From Streptomyces sp. NBC_01237 (GTDB lineage: Bacteria; Actinomycetota; Actinomycetes; Streptomycetales; Streptomycetaceae), in contig NZ_CP108508.1 in assembly GCF_035917275.1 (NCBI RefSeq), forward strand, positions 7,130,001-7,194,000: a stretch of 64,000 nt of DNA, read 5' to 3'. A program made the translations under genes and the position numbers. Positions within the stretch are counted from its first letter, which is position 1. The number at the start of each line of letters is the position of its first letter. Below the pieces are notes generated by a model. That model was not told the DNA's origin, made no database searches, and saw only the letters and a list, made by a program, of their open reading frames with translations. This document shows, piece after piece, positions 1 through 9,266 of this stretch.

Positions 1-660
1 CCCTGGCTGCGCGCCAACATGGTCTCCACGCTCGACGGGGCCGCCCAGCACGACGGCCGCTCGCAGGGCATCTCCTGCGCCTCGGACATGCGGATCTTCG
101 GCACGCTGCGAGGGCTGGCCGATGTGGTGATCGCCGGTGCGGAAACGGTACGTCTGGAGGGGTACCGGCCCGCGCGGGCCAGGGACGCCTTCGCGGCCCG
201 GCGGGCCGCCGCCGGGCAGGGCCCCGCGCCCGCGATCGCCGTGGTGAGCGGAAGCATGGACCTGGACTTCTCGCTGCCGCTCTTCACCGAGCCCCTGGTG
301 CCGACCCTGGTGCTGACCGGTGCCGGGGCCCCGCCCGCCCGTATCGACGCGGCCCGGAAGGCGGGCGCCGAGGTGGTGATCGCGGGCGAGGGCGCCCGGG
401 TGGACCCCGTCAGGGCCGTGCGCGAACTGGCGGACCGCGGTCTGACCCGGCTGCTCACGGAGGGCGGGCCCCGGCTGCTCGGGCAGTTCGTGGCGGCGGG
501 CGTACTGGACGAGATGTGTCTGACGCTCTCCCCGATGCTCACCGCGGGGGACGCCCAGCGGATCGCGGGCGGCCCCTCGGTGGCGGTGCCGGAACGATTC
601 GCCCTGGCGTCGCTCCTGGAAGAGGCCGGGTTCCTCTTCACTCGTTACCGTCGGATCTGA
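1..660 (+). CDS. RibD C-terminal-type (pyrimidine) reductase, 5' end cut by window
   Basis: The reading frame is already open at base 1, so the true start lies upstream and only the last 219 codons are here. The visible N-terminal block NMVSTLDGAA and the later LLTEGGPRLLGQF block are the signature segments of the dihydrofolate reductase-like RibD C-terminal domain, which reduces a ribosyl-pyrimidine intermediate with NADPH in riboflavin synthesis. The GAETVRLEGYRPAR segment also fits. Many actinomycete genomes carry stand-alone paralogues of this domain, so a role in riboflavin synthesis proper is not proven. The stop at 658-660 is followed by about 150 bases without a gene. Confidence 0.85.
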   Translation, partial: PWLRANMVSTLDGAAQHDGRSQGISCASDMRIFGTLRGLADVVIAGAETVRLEGYRPARARDAFAARRAAAGQGPAPAIAVVSGSMDLDFSLPLFTEPLVPTLVLTGAGAPPARIDAARKAGAEVVIAGEGARVDPVRAVRELADRGLTRLLTEGGPRLLGQFVAAGVLDEMCLTLSPMLTAGDAQRIAGGPSVAVPERFALASLLEEAGFLFTRYRRI

Positions 661-812
661 CCCTTATCGGATCTGACACTTAGCGGAATTTGTCGTTCCG
701 CTTTGCTTCGGGTGGGCACACTTACTCCAGCAGACCCCGTGGGAACGCGGGGAAGGATGGTTTCAGCAGCGACCGTCGACGGTCGATGAGACGAAGTGGA
801 AGGGCGCCTGTC

Positions 813-1283
813 GTGTTCACAAGCGTTTTGATGATCGAGAAGCCCCTCACTCCCGAGGACGTGGACTTCGTCACCACCCTCCATGGGGAGGAACGGATCT
901 CGTTCGTCGTCCTGATGCAGCCGCGCGGCGACCAGGCCGACGTACTGCTGCGCGCGATCGACGACGTGGCCATGGGGGAACTGAAGGACGCGGCCCGCGA
1001 GAGTGAGGAACCGGAAGGCAGGAACGCCCGGGAGCCCGCCGAACTGGCCCTCGAATTCTCGCTCCGGGCCCTGCGCACGGCCGGTTCGGAAGCGGTCGGA
1101 CAGGTGATCGAGGATCACCCCCTGGACAAACTGAAGTCCGTGGTGGACGACGCGAGGGCGGACGAGGTCATCGTGCTGACCGCCCCGCACTACGTGGAGG
1201 AGTTCTTCCACCGGGACTGGGCCTCCCGGGCCCGTCACAAGGTCGGCGTACCGGTGCTCAAGCTCTTCGCGCACAGCGAATAG
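813..1283 (+). CDS. small conserved actinomycete protein of unknown function
   Basis: This encodes 156 residues if it starts at the GTG giving VFTSVLMIEK; an in-frame ATG lies six codons further in, and longer upstream starts give Arg-rich sequence that does not look coding. The body is acidic, with LHGEERISF near the start and a C-terminal block EEFFHRDWASRARHKVG that looks strongly conserved. From memory, Streptomyces homologues are often labelled indole-3-glycerol phosphate synthase, but I see no TrpC barrel motif and would not carry that name over. It may be a small alpha/beta (UspA-like) fold. It sits 75 bases upstream of murC on the same strand. Confidence 0.75.
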   Translation: MFTSVLMIEKPLTPEDVDFVTTLHGEERISFVVLMQPRGDQADVLLRAIDDVAMGELKDAARESEEPEGRNAREPAELALEFSLRALRTAGSEAVGQVIEDHPLDKLKSVVDDARADEVIVLTAPHYVEEFFHRDWASRARHKVGVPVLKLFAHSE

Positions 1284-1358
1284 GCTGGGGGGCCGTTACT
1301 CGCGCCGGGCCCGCACCGGGCTCGCGCCGAATTCGCACCGACCCTGGGAGACACGCGC

Positions 1359-2753
1359 ATGGCACCCGGTATTCCTGCCGCCATGGAACGGCCGCACTTC
1401 ATCGGCATCGGCGGCGCCGGAATGTCGGGCATCGCGAAGATCCTCGCCCAGCGCGGCGCGAAGGTGGCGGGCAGCGACGCCAAGGAGTCGCCCACCGCCG
1501 AGGCCCTGCGCGCGCTGGGGGCGACCGTCCACATCGGGCACGCCGCCACTCACCTGGCGGACGACGCGTCCTGCGTGGTCGTCTCCAGCGCCATCCGCGC
1601 CGACAACCCCGAGCTGGTCCGCGCCGCCGAGCTGTCCATCCCGGTGGTGCACCGGTCCGACGCGCTGGCCGCCCTGATGGAGGGCCTGCGCGCCATCGCG
1701 GTGGCGGGCACCCACGGCAAGACGACCACCACGTCGATGCTCGCCGTCGCCCTGTCCGAGCTGTCCCTCGACCCCTCGTACGCCATCGGCGGCGACCTGG
1801 AGGGCCCCGGCACCAACGCCACCCACGGCGAGGGGGACATCTTCGTCGCCGAGGCGGACGAGAGCGACCGCAGCTTCCAGAAGTACGACCCCGAGGTCGC
1901 GATCGTCCTCAACGTCGAACTGGACCACCACGCGAACTACGCGTCGATGGACGAGATCTACGAGTCCTTCGAGACCTTCGTCGGCAAGGTCGTCCCCGGC
2001 GGCACCCTGGTGATCGCCGCCGACCAGGCCGGCGCGGTCGAGCTGACCCGGCGGGTGCGCGACCTCTCCACGCTGAACGTCGTCACCTACGGCGAGTCCG
2101 AGGGCGCCGACGTCCGCGTCCACAAGGTCACCCCGCGCGGTCTGACCAGCGAGGTCACGGTCGTCCTGAACGGGAAGTACCTCACGTTCACCGTCTCCGT
2201 GCCCGGCCGCCACTACGCCCACAACGCGGTCGCCGCGCTCGCCGCCGGTGTCGCCCTCGGCATCCCGGCCCACAACCTCGCCTCGGCCATCGGCAAGTAC
2301 ACCGGGGTCAAGCGCCGCCTCCAGCTCAAGGGCGAGGTGGCGGGCGTCCAGGTCATCGACAGCTACGCCCACCACCCCACCGAGATGACCGCCGACCTGG
2401 AGGCCATGCGCGGCGCCGCCGCCGACGCCCGCCTCCTGGTCGTCTTCCAGCCCCACCTCTTCTCCCGCACCCAGGAGCTGGGCACCGAGATGGGCCAGGC
2501 CCTGGCCCTGGCCGACGCGTCCGTCGTCCTGGACATCTACCCGGCCCGCGAGGACCCGATCCCCGGCATCACCAGCGCCCTGATCATCGACGCGGCGAAG
2601 ACCGCGGGCGCCGACGTGACCGCCGTCCACGACAAGACCACGATTCCCGAGGTCGTCGCGGGAATGGCGAAGCCCGGCGATCTCGTTCTCACCATGGGAG
2701 CGGGCGACGTCACCGACCTCGGCCCGCAGATCCTGGACCACCTGTCGAGCTGA
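1359..2753 (+). CDS. murC: UDP-N-acetylmuramate--L-alanine ligase
   Basis: MurC adds the first amino acid (L-Ala) to UDP-MurNAc in the cytoplasmic phase of peptidoglycan synthesis, using ATP. The 464-residue length is right for the family. The N-terminal UDP-binding motif GIGGAGMSGIA is at about residues 13-23, the P-loop VAGTHGKTTTTSM at about 117-129, and the central-domain block NVELDHHANY follows. The C-terminal Mur ligase domain carries IDSYAHHPTEM. The start ATG has GGGAG eight bases upstream. It is followed after 10 bases by msrB, so the two are probably cotranscribed. Isolation from the dcw division cluster is usual for murC in streptomycetes. Confidence 0.96.
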   Translation: MAPGIPAAMERPHFIGIGGAGMSGIAKILAQRGAKVAGSDAKESPTAEALRALGATVHIGHAATHLADDASCVVVSSAIRADNPELVRAAELSIPVVHRSDALAALMEGLRAIAVAGTHGKTTTTSMLAVALSELSLDPSYAIGGDLEGPGTNATHGEGDIFVAEADESDRSFQKYDPEVAIVLNVELDHHANYASMDEIYESFETFVGKVVPGGTLVIAADQAGAVELTRRVRDLSTLNVVTYGESEGADVRVHKVTPRGLTSEVTVVLNGKYLTFTVSVPGRHYAHNAVAALAAGVALGIPAHNLASAIGKYTGVKRRLQLKGEVAGVQVIDSYAHHPTEMTADLEAMRGAAADARLLVVFQPHLFSRTQELGTEMGQALALADASVVLDIYPAREDPIPGITSALIIDAAKTAGADVTAVHDKTTIPEVVAGMAKPGDLVLTMGAGDVTDLGPQILDHLSS

Positions 2754-2763
2754 GGAGCGGGAC

Positions 2764-3171
2764 GTGTCGTACGACGTCGACAAGCCGGACGAGCAGTGGC
2801 GGGCGGAGCTCTCGCCCGCCGAGTACGCGGTGCTGCGCCAGGCCGGCACCGAGCCCGCTTTCGTGGGCGAGTACACCGACACCAGGACGGCGGGCGTCTA
2901 CTCCTGCCGGGCCTGTGGGGCGGAGCTGTTCCGCTCCGACACCAAATTCGAGTCGCACTGCGGCTGGCCGTCCTTCTACGACCCGAAGGACACGGACGCG
3001 GTCGAGCTGATCCAGGACAGCAGCCACGGCATGGTCCGCACCGAGGTGCGCTGCGCCCGCTGCGGCTCGCACCTGGGCCATGTCTTCGAGGGGGAGGGCT
3101 ACCCGACCCCCACGGACCAGCGCTACTGCATCAACTCGATCTCGCTGACCCTGGCGCCGGACGAGAGCTGA
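2764..3171 (+). CDS. msrB: peptide-methionine (R)-S-oxide reductase
   Basis: MsrB reduces the R form of methionine sulfoxide in oxidised proteins. The 135-residue protein has the two zinc-binding CxxC pairs (SCRACGAEL and CARCGSHLGH) and the catalytic cysteine in RYCINSISL near the C-terminus. The CGWPSF block is also diagnostic. The start is GTG, with GAGCGGG just upstream inside the short gap after murC. The 10-base spacing to murC suggests cotranscription of a cell-wall gene with an oxidative repair gene. It ends close to a convergent minus-strand gene. Confidence 0.95.
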   Translation: MSYDVDKPDEQWRAELSPAEYAVLRQAGTEPAFVGEYTDTRTAGVYSCRACGAELFRSDTKFESHCGWPSFYDPKDTDAVELIQDSSHGMVRTEVRCARCGSHLGHVFEGEGYPTPTDQRYCINSISLTLAPDES

Positions 3172-3186
3172 CACCTTCCGACAGCC

Positions 3187-3225
3187 GAAACCGCCGGGGC
3201 CGGATCATTCCGCCTCGGCGGTTTC
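3187..3225. terminator. inverted repeat between convergent genes
   Basis: Arms of 10 bases, GAAACCGCCG and CGGCGGTTTC, are perfectly complementary with a 19-base loop. It lies just after the msrB stop, and the right arm overlaps the last codons of the opposing gene, so it could end transcription from both sides. No T-run follows, as is common in Streptomyces terminators. Confidence 0.5.
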
Positions 3226-3675
3226 CGCCGTTTCGGAGCGCAGCAGCGGGTGAATGACCCCCGGGAACACCCGCGCCCGGACGACCTCCTGCGCCGACCC
3301 GCCCTGGACCACCGTCTCGGCGACGCCCCACGGGCGCCCCGCCAGGCGCACGGTCAGGGTGTACGAGGACGAGCAGCCGGTGCACTCGTACCGGTCGGCC
3401 CAGGTCTCCACGTCCGTGACGCTGCCCGGATACCGCTTCACATGCAGGTGCCAGGCATGACAGTGACCGCACTTCTCGCCCGGCTCACAGGTCCCACCGC
3501 ACGGACACGGCACATCGAGGGAGTCCGCGGGCCGCCAGCGCTGCACGAGCACCGCTTCTCGGGTGGCGCCCATGTCCTTCATGGCCTTGAGATTGCGGGC
3601 GGCGACGTTGTACGACTCGCCGGTGGCGGCCATCCGGTCCCGGATCACGTCCTTGCGTCCGCGGTTGGTCGTCAT
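3205..3675 (-). CDS. Cys-rich protein of unknown function (possible zinc ribbon)
   Basis: The chosen ATG encodes 156 residues and has a clear AGGAGG site six to eight bases upstream; a longer frame continues upstream but its sequence is Arg/Pro/Ser-rich and looks non-coding. The N-terminus MTTNRGRKDVIRDRMAATGE with NVAARNL is a short basic helix pair of the kind found at the start of several streptomycete proteins that handle nucleic acid. The middle holds clustered cysteines and histidines (CPCGG, CEPGEKCGHCHAWH), and YECTGCSSSY follows, which suggests bound zinc. I do not recognise a named family. It is the last gene of a minus-strand run. Confidence 0.7.
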   Translation of the reverse strand: MTTNRGRKDVIRDRMAATGESYNVAARNLKAMKDMGATREAVLVQRWRPADSLDVPCPCGGTCEPGEKCGHCHAWHLHVKRYPGSVTDVETWADRYECTGCSSSYTLTVRLAGRPWGVAETVVQGGSAQEVVRARVFPGVIHPLLRSETAETAEAE

Positions 3676-3871
3676 GCTGCTCCTCCTGGGGTTCACGCAG
3701 CCCGCCAGGAGGCCCACGAGATCGGTACTCCTAAGGTACCCGCATCCGCCGCACGGCCCGCCCCGGAGTGATTCCGGGACGGGGACCCGTGGACATACCG
3801 CGCACGGCGCCGATCCCGGTCGCCCCACCGGTACCGCCTGGCCCGTTCTCCGGGTTCGCGTCAGCGCCGGG

Positions 3872-4429
3872 TCAGGTGCACTTGAGTTCTTTCTGGGCGA
3901 AGGCCATGAACTTCTCCAGCAACTTCGGCATCGTCTGGCGCTCGTCCTTGTCGGGCGATGCGCGCACCTCGATGCGTAGCTCCAGGTACTTTCCCAGGGA
4001 GGGGCCCGAATTGGCGGTGGGTTTGCAGGCGAAGTAGGTCGCTGCGCCATTGTCCCGGACGATTCCCTTCTCGCCCACATTGATGGGATCGGGATCAGCG
4101 GGGTCCCACGAGCTCCATTCGATGAGATCCTTCGTGTCCTCAAGGCGTGCTACCGCATCGAATCCCTGGTTTCCATCGATATACAGGCGACAACTCGTCT
4201 GCCGCACTCGCTCAGAAAAGTAAAACGGATCCATCCGCAGTGTGGCCTTGTCTCCGTTGGGAAGAAGTGGCGATACCTCCTTCGCTGTGAAGGCGCCCCA
4301 ACAGAACTGCTTCGGTAGTTCGGGTACGGACTTGCTCTCACCTTCGGAGCACCCGGCTGTGCCCGTAGCCAGGATGACGGATGCGGTGGTAGCTGCCATG
4401 GCCTTCGCGATCTTACGCATGGGTGACAT
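3872..4429 (-). CDS. secreted lipoprotein paired with the WXG-like protein gene
   Basis: The 185-residue product has a basic start (MSPMRKIAK), a hydrophobic stretch and a lipobox ending ATGTAGC at about residue 27, so it should be a membrane-anchored lipoprotein. The mature part has paired cysteines (FCWGAF, TSCRLY, FACKP and a C-terminal LKC) that could form disulfides. I do not recognise the fold. Its ATG lies four bases after the stop of the upstream 759-residue gene, so the two should be translated from one message. Base composition here looks clearly lower in GC than the surroundings, which hints at a separate origin. Confidence 0.8.
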   Translation of the reverse strand: MSPMRKIAKAMAATTASVILATGTAGCSEGESKSVPELPKQFCWGAFTAKEVSPLLPNGDKATLRMDPFYFSERVRQTSCRLYIDGNQGFDAVARLEDTKDLIEWSSWDPADPDPINVGEKGIVRDNGAATYFACKPTANSGPSLGKYLELRIEVRASPDKDERQTMPKLLEKFMAFAQKELKCT

Positions 4430-4433
4430 GTCC

Positions 4434-6713
4434 TTATCGAGAGGTCGAGGCCACCAGGTCGCGGCCGGTGGAATGCGCAGCCGCAGTGGCTGTGGAGGCA
4501 GTCCCTTGGTAGTCCCTGTATTCGTCCGGGGTCATTCCAGCTGCCTTTCCCGCAGCCGCTACAGCATTTGCGGATGCTGTCTTGGCTGCTCCCTCGGCCT
4601 GAACGTAGCCCGAGCCTGATTCGATACGCGCCGCATCCGATTTGTCATCTTCCGCGCTTTTCACTACGGCGTCAGCGACATCTTCCTGGATCCAGGTCAC
4701 CACGTCGCCCCCCACAGGAATCATCTCGAGGTACTTTCCCCCTACGAGGTCAATGACGCGATTCGTCCACTTGGCGTTATCTGCCACGCCCTCGCTGTAC
4801 TCCGACTCCTCATGCGTCTTGAGTTCGTGCACCGCGTGCGCTCGCGCCTCGGTCATCATGCCCGCGATCTCGCCTCCCGGGTGAACGGCATTCCTCACCG
4901 CCTCACCCATGTCGGGATGCTTTTCGGGATGCTGGAAAGCATCGCTCACGAGCGCCGTCGTATATGCCTGCTGGGCGTGGGAGATCGCGCCGTACGCCTG
5001 GGGGTCCTGGGCGACCGATCCGAGGAAGCGGGCCATCAGGGCCTTGTCGAATTCGGCGGGCACTCCGATCGGTTTGATCTGGCCGGCCGCGTTCTCGGCG
5101 GTCGCCTGGAGGTCCGGCATGTATTCGGCGGCCATGGCGCCGAACTGCGGGGCGAGGGCGCTCAGCGGGCCGGGTGGGTCGCCCGCCTCGGCCGACACCA
5201 GTTCAGGATTGGTGCCGATCTTCTCGACGACCTTCTCCATGACCTGACTCATATCCTTGGTGTGCCGCACCGGCGGAGCTTCGTCGTCACCGGGTACGCG
5301 TCCCGTGACGGCCGCTTCCAAGGCATTGCCCATGGCCGTCTGACCAGGGGTGGACTCGCCGCCGACAGCGGTGTCGTACCAGTCCGACGTCGCATTCTTG
5401 TCGAGCAGGTAATCGACCACGCTCTCTGCCTTCTTGCCCCCGGTCTCCTTGTCCGAGAGGGTGACGATGCCGTCCTTGTTGGTGTCGTCACGCATGTTCT
5501 CGTTGAAGAGCTCCGAAGACGCCCCGGGGTTCTTGCTCAGCGCTTCCATGAGGCCGGTGACCGGATTGAATCCCCGGCCGCCCTCGCCGTCGAGGTTGAT
5601 GGCCATGTTCTGGTCGTACGGCAGGTTCTCGGACCAGATCTGTGGGTTCTTCCTGTCCATGGCGATCATGTCGCGGCCGACCGAGGTAAGGAACTGCTTG
5701 TCGTACGTGCCTTCCCGCAGGAGCGATCCCAGGGCCTGGTAGCCGTACACCTTGGTGTTGACCCCGGCGAAGCCCGAAACGTCGATCTCCTTGCGGCCCG
5801 CCTTCATGAGCTGGGTGGTCCAGGTCGCGTCCAGATGATTCGGTGTCGACGGGGTGGTGGCGAGGCCCAGCATCGCGCCCATGTCGTTCTGGATGTTGCC
5901 GACCATGGCGGCCCTGTCCTTGCCGGCGGGGCCGAGGGACGTGGCGTCCAACGACATCCTCGTGTACGCCTCAAGGGTTCCTTCCGCCCCCAGCTTCCGG
6001 TAGAAGCCGGTGGCGAATTCCGGATCGTCGCGGTTGTCGTCGATGACCTCTTCGAGCTTCCTCAGCGCCTCGGCGTTGCGGGCGGTGCCGCCTTCCCCCG
6101 TCGCCTGCTTCATCAACGCCGCCGCGCGGTCCACCTGCTCCGCGTCGAGGCTGGAGTACTCGGGGGCGCTGAAGTCGTGCTCGTCCTTCACATTGGCCTC
6201 AAGCGCCAGCTTCAGGGACTCGTCCGCGTCGGAGCAGTCCTCGACGATGCGGTCGATCTTCGTCTGCCAGGAGGTGACAGCGGCCTTCTGCTTACGCAGG
6301 GCCTCCGAGTAGTCCGGATCGTGGCGTGCCGCCGTGTCGGTCTCCAGGTCGTGCTGGGGCGACACCTTGCCCGTCGCGCTCACGACGACCCCTGCCGCAG
6401 GAGCATCGTTGTCCCTGATCCTGACCAGTTCGTCCTTGGCTGACTTGAACGATGTGTGTGCATCCGCAAGGAGCAACTTGATGCCCCGGGCCTGCGCCGC
6501 CGCGTCCTCGAACTCTTTGGCGGTCTTGGCGATGAAGGACTTGGTGACGCCCGCGTTGACGCCTTCCCACTCCGCCTTGTCCGCCTTGGCCTTCATCCCG
6601 GTTCGGGCGTCTTCGGCAAGCTGCTCCAGCTTGGACAGCATTGCGGCCCAGTCGTCAGCAGCCGTCTTCAACTTCCCGACCGGCGCGTTGACGACGTCGT
6701 CGAATTGCAGCAC
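4434..6713 (-). CDS. large protein with WXG100-like N-terminal helices
   Basis: The 759-residue product has no signal peptide. Residues 1-110 look like a long helical hairpin with the turn segment AEWEGVNAG, which contains W-x-G as in WXG100/ESX substrates; this is my reading, not a search result. A Ca-binding-like loop DTNKDGIVTLSDK lies in the middle. The rest is mixed alpha-helical with an Ala-rich tail. I believe it belongs to the large actinomycete proteins of unknown function sometimes filed under DUF6571. It is followed immediately by a lipoprotein gene. Export through a type VII system is an inference; no secretion gene is in the window. The 3' third looks lower in GC than the 5' part. 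Confidence 0.75.
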   Translation of the reverse strand: MLQFDDVVNAPVGKLKTAADDWAAMLSKLEQLAEDARTGMKAKADKAEWEGVNAGVTKSFIAKTAKEFEDAAAQARGIKLLLADAHTSFKSAKDELVRIRDNDAPAAGVVVSATGKVSPQHDLETDTAARHDPDYSEALRKQKAAVTSWQTKIDRIVEDCSDADESLKLALEANVKDEHDFSAPEYSSLDAEQVDRAAALMKQATGEGGTARNAEALRKLEEVIDDNRDDPEFATGFYRKLGAEGTLEAYTRMSLDATSLGPAGKDRAAMVGNIQNDMGAMLGLATTPSTPNHLDATWTTQLMKAGRKEIDVSGFAGVNTKVYGYQALGSLLREGTYDKQFLTSVGRDMIAMDRKNPQIWSENLPYDQNMAINLDGEGGRGFNPVTGLMEALSKNPGASSELFNENMRDDTNKDGIVTLSDKETGGKKAESVVDYLLDKNATSDWYDTAVGGESTPGQTAMGNALEAAVTGRVPGDDEAPPVRHTKDMSQVMEKVVEKIGTNPELVSAEAGDPPGPLSALAPQFGAMAAEYMPDLQATAENAAGQIKPIGVPAEFDKALMARFLGSVAQDPQAYGAISHAQQAYTTALVSDAFQHPEKHPDMGEAVRNAVHPGGEIAGMMTEARAHAVHELKTHEESEYSEGVADNAKWTNRVIDLVGGKYLEMIPVGGDVVTWIQEDVADAVVKSAEDDKSDAARIESGSGYVQAEGAAKTASANAVAAAGKAAGMTPDEYRDYQGTASTATAAAHSTGRDLVASTSR

Positions 6714-6842
6714 GTATCCCCCCGGCGGCCGCTTGGTGACGGATGGGCGCGTCGCCGCCGCGCGTCAGCCTATCGAGGCATCGCGATCGGCGTACGCATG
6801 TGCAATGTCTCAGCCGTCGTGCCCACGCAATTCCGGCCAGGC

Positions 6843-9266
6843 TCAGCCCCGGCGGACGCGGCCCGCGATCCGTCGGCCGAGGCGGCCGAGGGTGCTGGAG
6901 CGGTTCCAGTCGCGGAAGGCGTCGGCCCGGCCGCTGCTTCCGGCGTGGCCGACCGCTGCCTCGATCCGTGCGACGTCGGCCGGGGACTGGGCGCGCACGG
7001 CGGGGCGCAGTACGTCGTTGAGGAGGGCGGAGGCGGTCGTGGTCCAGGAGCGGCCCGCGTGCGGGTAGGAGGTCCATACGTTGAAGCAGTCCGCGGCGTA
7101 GGCGGGTTCGGACCTCAGGCGTCGGCCGACGGCCTCCGCGCGGGCCGCCCGGTCGTAGGCCGCGACGAGGTCGCCGTCGTCGCTGTGGACGAAGGCGTAC
7201 AGCTCCGCCTCGGGCCGGTCCGGGGCCAGGAGCTGTTCGGTCAGGGCCCCGAACGCGCGGTCCCGGACCGCCGGTTCCACCGGTTCGGCCAGTGCGCACA
7301 ACGACCGGGCCCGCTCCGCCCAGCCGGGCTCGGCGGTTCCGGACCGTATCTCGCGGGCGAAGTCCAGGAGCAGCAGAGCCCCGCGCACCCGGCCCCCGAT
7401 CTCCTGCGGGAAGCCGCGCAGCAGGTCATAGGCGAACGCGGCGGCGTCCTCCTCGTCGGCGGGCGCCCCCAGCGCCGCATCGACCAGGCACGACCACGTA
7501 CCGGCCGTACGGTGCGAGTCCGACGTGGCCGCGTCCAGCAGCAGACGGGCCTCACCGACCGTCGGGGCGCGGTCCCCCCACACCAGGCCCACGGCGGTCC
7601 GCAGCACCAACGGCTCGGCGAACGGCGACATCCCGGCCGCCCGCAGCACCCGGTGCCACACGGCCGCCCGGTCCCCGCCGAGGGTCGCCCGTGCCCCGCC
7701 CGCCTCGGCGCACATCCGCAGGTGCGGCAACGCCTGCGACCCGGTGAACGGCAGCGCCACCCGCTCCAGCAGCCGTTCCACCGCCCCCGGGTCGTCCGGC
7801 GCGATCCGGTCCAGGGCGCCGAGCAACGCCGTACGGACGTCGAACTGCTCGTCCAGCAGTTCCAGCAGGGTGGGCGCGAACTCCTGGGCCCCCTCATCGG
7901 TCAGCAACGCGGGAGCCAGCCGGCGTACGACGGTGGGCAGCAGCTCCGCGCAGTCCACGTCGAGCAGCCGGGCGACCCGCAGCAGCTGCACGGTCCGTGC
8001 CACATCACCACCGGTACCCGTACCGGCGGCGGACAGTTCGGCCAGGATCTCCGGGCCGAGCGTGGTGGCGATGGCCTCGCCCTCCGGCCCGGCGAAGGCG
8101 GCCCGGCGGGGAAGTTCCAGCGAGCCGTTACCGCCGCGCACCGCCTCGGTGACCAGCATTGCGGCCAGCGGCGCGGTCGTACTGACGGGAGCACGACCGT
8201 CCAGGGCGCCGAACAGCCGCCCCACCGCGTCGAACTCGGGGCCGGTGCGGCCATCGACCTCCGGGGCGGTCAGCGCTTCCACCAGTTGCCGGGTGCGCCC
8301 GGCGTCCAGGGCATAGGGCCGCTCTGCGGTCCAGTCGGCGGCAGCGGCACGCTCGTTGGGGCCGAGAGCTATGCCCGCGCACAGGGCGATCACGGCAGGC
8401 GGACCGGCGGCGAAGGGCTCACCGGGCAGCTCGCTCGCCTCCCGGAACAGCTCCGGCGCCCGACTCCGCCAGATCCGGGCGGCGGTCTCCGCCCAAGCAT
8501 CGTCCGTGACCACCGGTGGGCGCGACCCGGAACACGTGTGCACGCGAAATCCGTCGTCGCCCAACGCCCGCGCGTCCTGCGGCAGCACGCCCACGACGCG
8601 GTGCGGTGCGGCGCCCGGCCGCCGGGTATACGTGGTGAACGTCAGCTGTTCCGCGCTCTCGCTCGGCAGCGCGGCCCCGGCCAGCGCGACCCACCGGGCG
8701 ATATCGGCGCTCTGCCGCTCCACGAGGACGACCGGCGGCGATCCCGGTCCCTCCTCGCTCACCCGGCGCAGATCGGAGAAGACGGCGGCCAGCCACGGCG
8801 TGCGGGAGACGGCGAAGTCGCCCAGCCCCTCGCGTACGGCCCCGGGGCCCGGCGGCAGGGCGCTGAGCGGGTCGGGTATCGCGCCGCCGGGCGTCACGGA
8901 CACCCAGCGGGGGGACCGCCACGCCTCGATCGGCTGCCGGTCGCCCGGCAGCCGCGCCCCTGCGGGCAGATGCACCGCGTGCGCGTGGAACCGTACGGGA
9001 GCGGAGCCCGTACCCCGTACCGGCACCGTGCGGCAGACCAGTCGGCTTCCGTCGGACAGGGCGGTACAGCTGAAGGACTGGGGCAGCGAGCGCAGTTCGT
9101 CGTCGGTCGGCAGATAGGGCGCCTCGCCCGGAAGCTCGTACCCGAGATACGGCTCGATCTCCGTGAGCAGGGCCGCCGGAATTCCGGACCCCACGGAGGT
9201 GAACCGGCCGCTCGCGCCCTCGTCCCCCGGCGCGGCAGAGGTGTAGTGCAACTGTTCAAGGCTCAT
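6843..9266 (-). CDS. GTPase-associated protein 1 (GAP1)-like, without a GTPase partner
   Basis: The 807-residue protein opens with LEQLHYTSA and then RFTSVGSGI, ending that block with YLGYELP, the pattern of the GAP1 N-terminal domain type 2. A middle region with WRSPRWVSVTPGGAIPDPL and FTTYTRRPG fits the GAP1-M part, and the Ala/Leu-rich helical second half fits the C-terminal region. From the literature on NTP-dependent conflict systems, GAP1 proteins are predicted scaffolds encoded beside TRAFAC-type GTPases. No GTPase or NTPase is adjacent here. Upstream on the same strand lie an XRE regulator and a DUF397 protein; downstream, after 129 bases, the WXG-like gene. Confidence 0.75.
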   Translation of the reverse strand: MSLEQLHYTSAAPGDEGASGRFTSVGSGIPAALLTEIEPYLGYELPGEAPYLPTDDELRSLPQSFSCTALSDGSRLVCRTVPVRGTGSAPVRFHAHAVHLPAGARLPGDRQPIEAWRSPRWVSVTPGGAIPDPLSALPPGPGAVREGLGDFAVSRTPWLAAVFSDLRRVSEEGPGSPPVVLVERQSADIARWVALAGAALPSESAEQLTFTTYTRRPGAAPHRVVGVLPQDARALGDDGFRVHTCSGSRPPVVTDDAWAETAARIWRSRAPELFREASELPGEPFAAGPPAVIALCAGIALGPNERAAAADWTAERPYALDAGRTRQLVEALTAPEVDGRTGPEFDAVGRLFGALDGRAPVSTTAPLAAMLVTEAVRGGNGSLELPRRAAFAGPEGEAIATTLGPEILAELSAAGTGTGGDVARTVQLLRVARLLDVDCAELLPTVVRRLAPALLTDEGAQEFAPTLLELLDEQFDVRTALLGALDRIAPDDPGAVERLLERVALPFTGSQALPHLRMCAEAGGARATLGGDRAAVWHRVLRAAGMSPFAEPLVLRTAVGLVWGDRAPTVGEARLLLDAATSDSHRTAGTWSCLVDAALGAPADEEDAAAFAYDLLRGFPQEIGGRVRGALLLLDFAREIRSGTAEPGWAERARSLCALAEPVEPAVRDRAFGALTEQLLAPDRPEAELYAFVHSDDGDLVAAYDRAARAEAVGRRLRSEPAYAADCFNVWTSYPHAGRSWTTTASALLNDVLRPAVRAQSPADVARIEAAVGHAGSSGRADAFRDWNRSSTLGRLGRRIAGRVRRG

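Noticed and set aside
690..812. Longer N-terminus for the small conserved protein
   Set aside because: The extra 41 residues are Arg/Ser/Gly-rich and unlike the body of the protein.
4812..6443. Long plus-strand frame opposite the WXG-like gene
   Set aside because: No motif; composition typical of an antisense frame.
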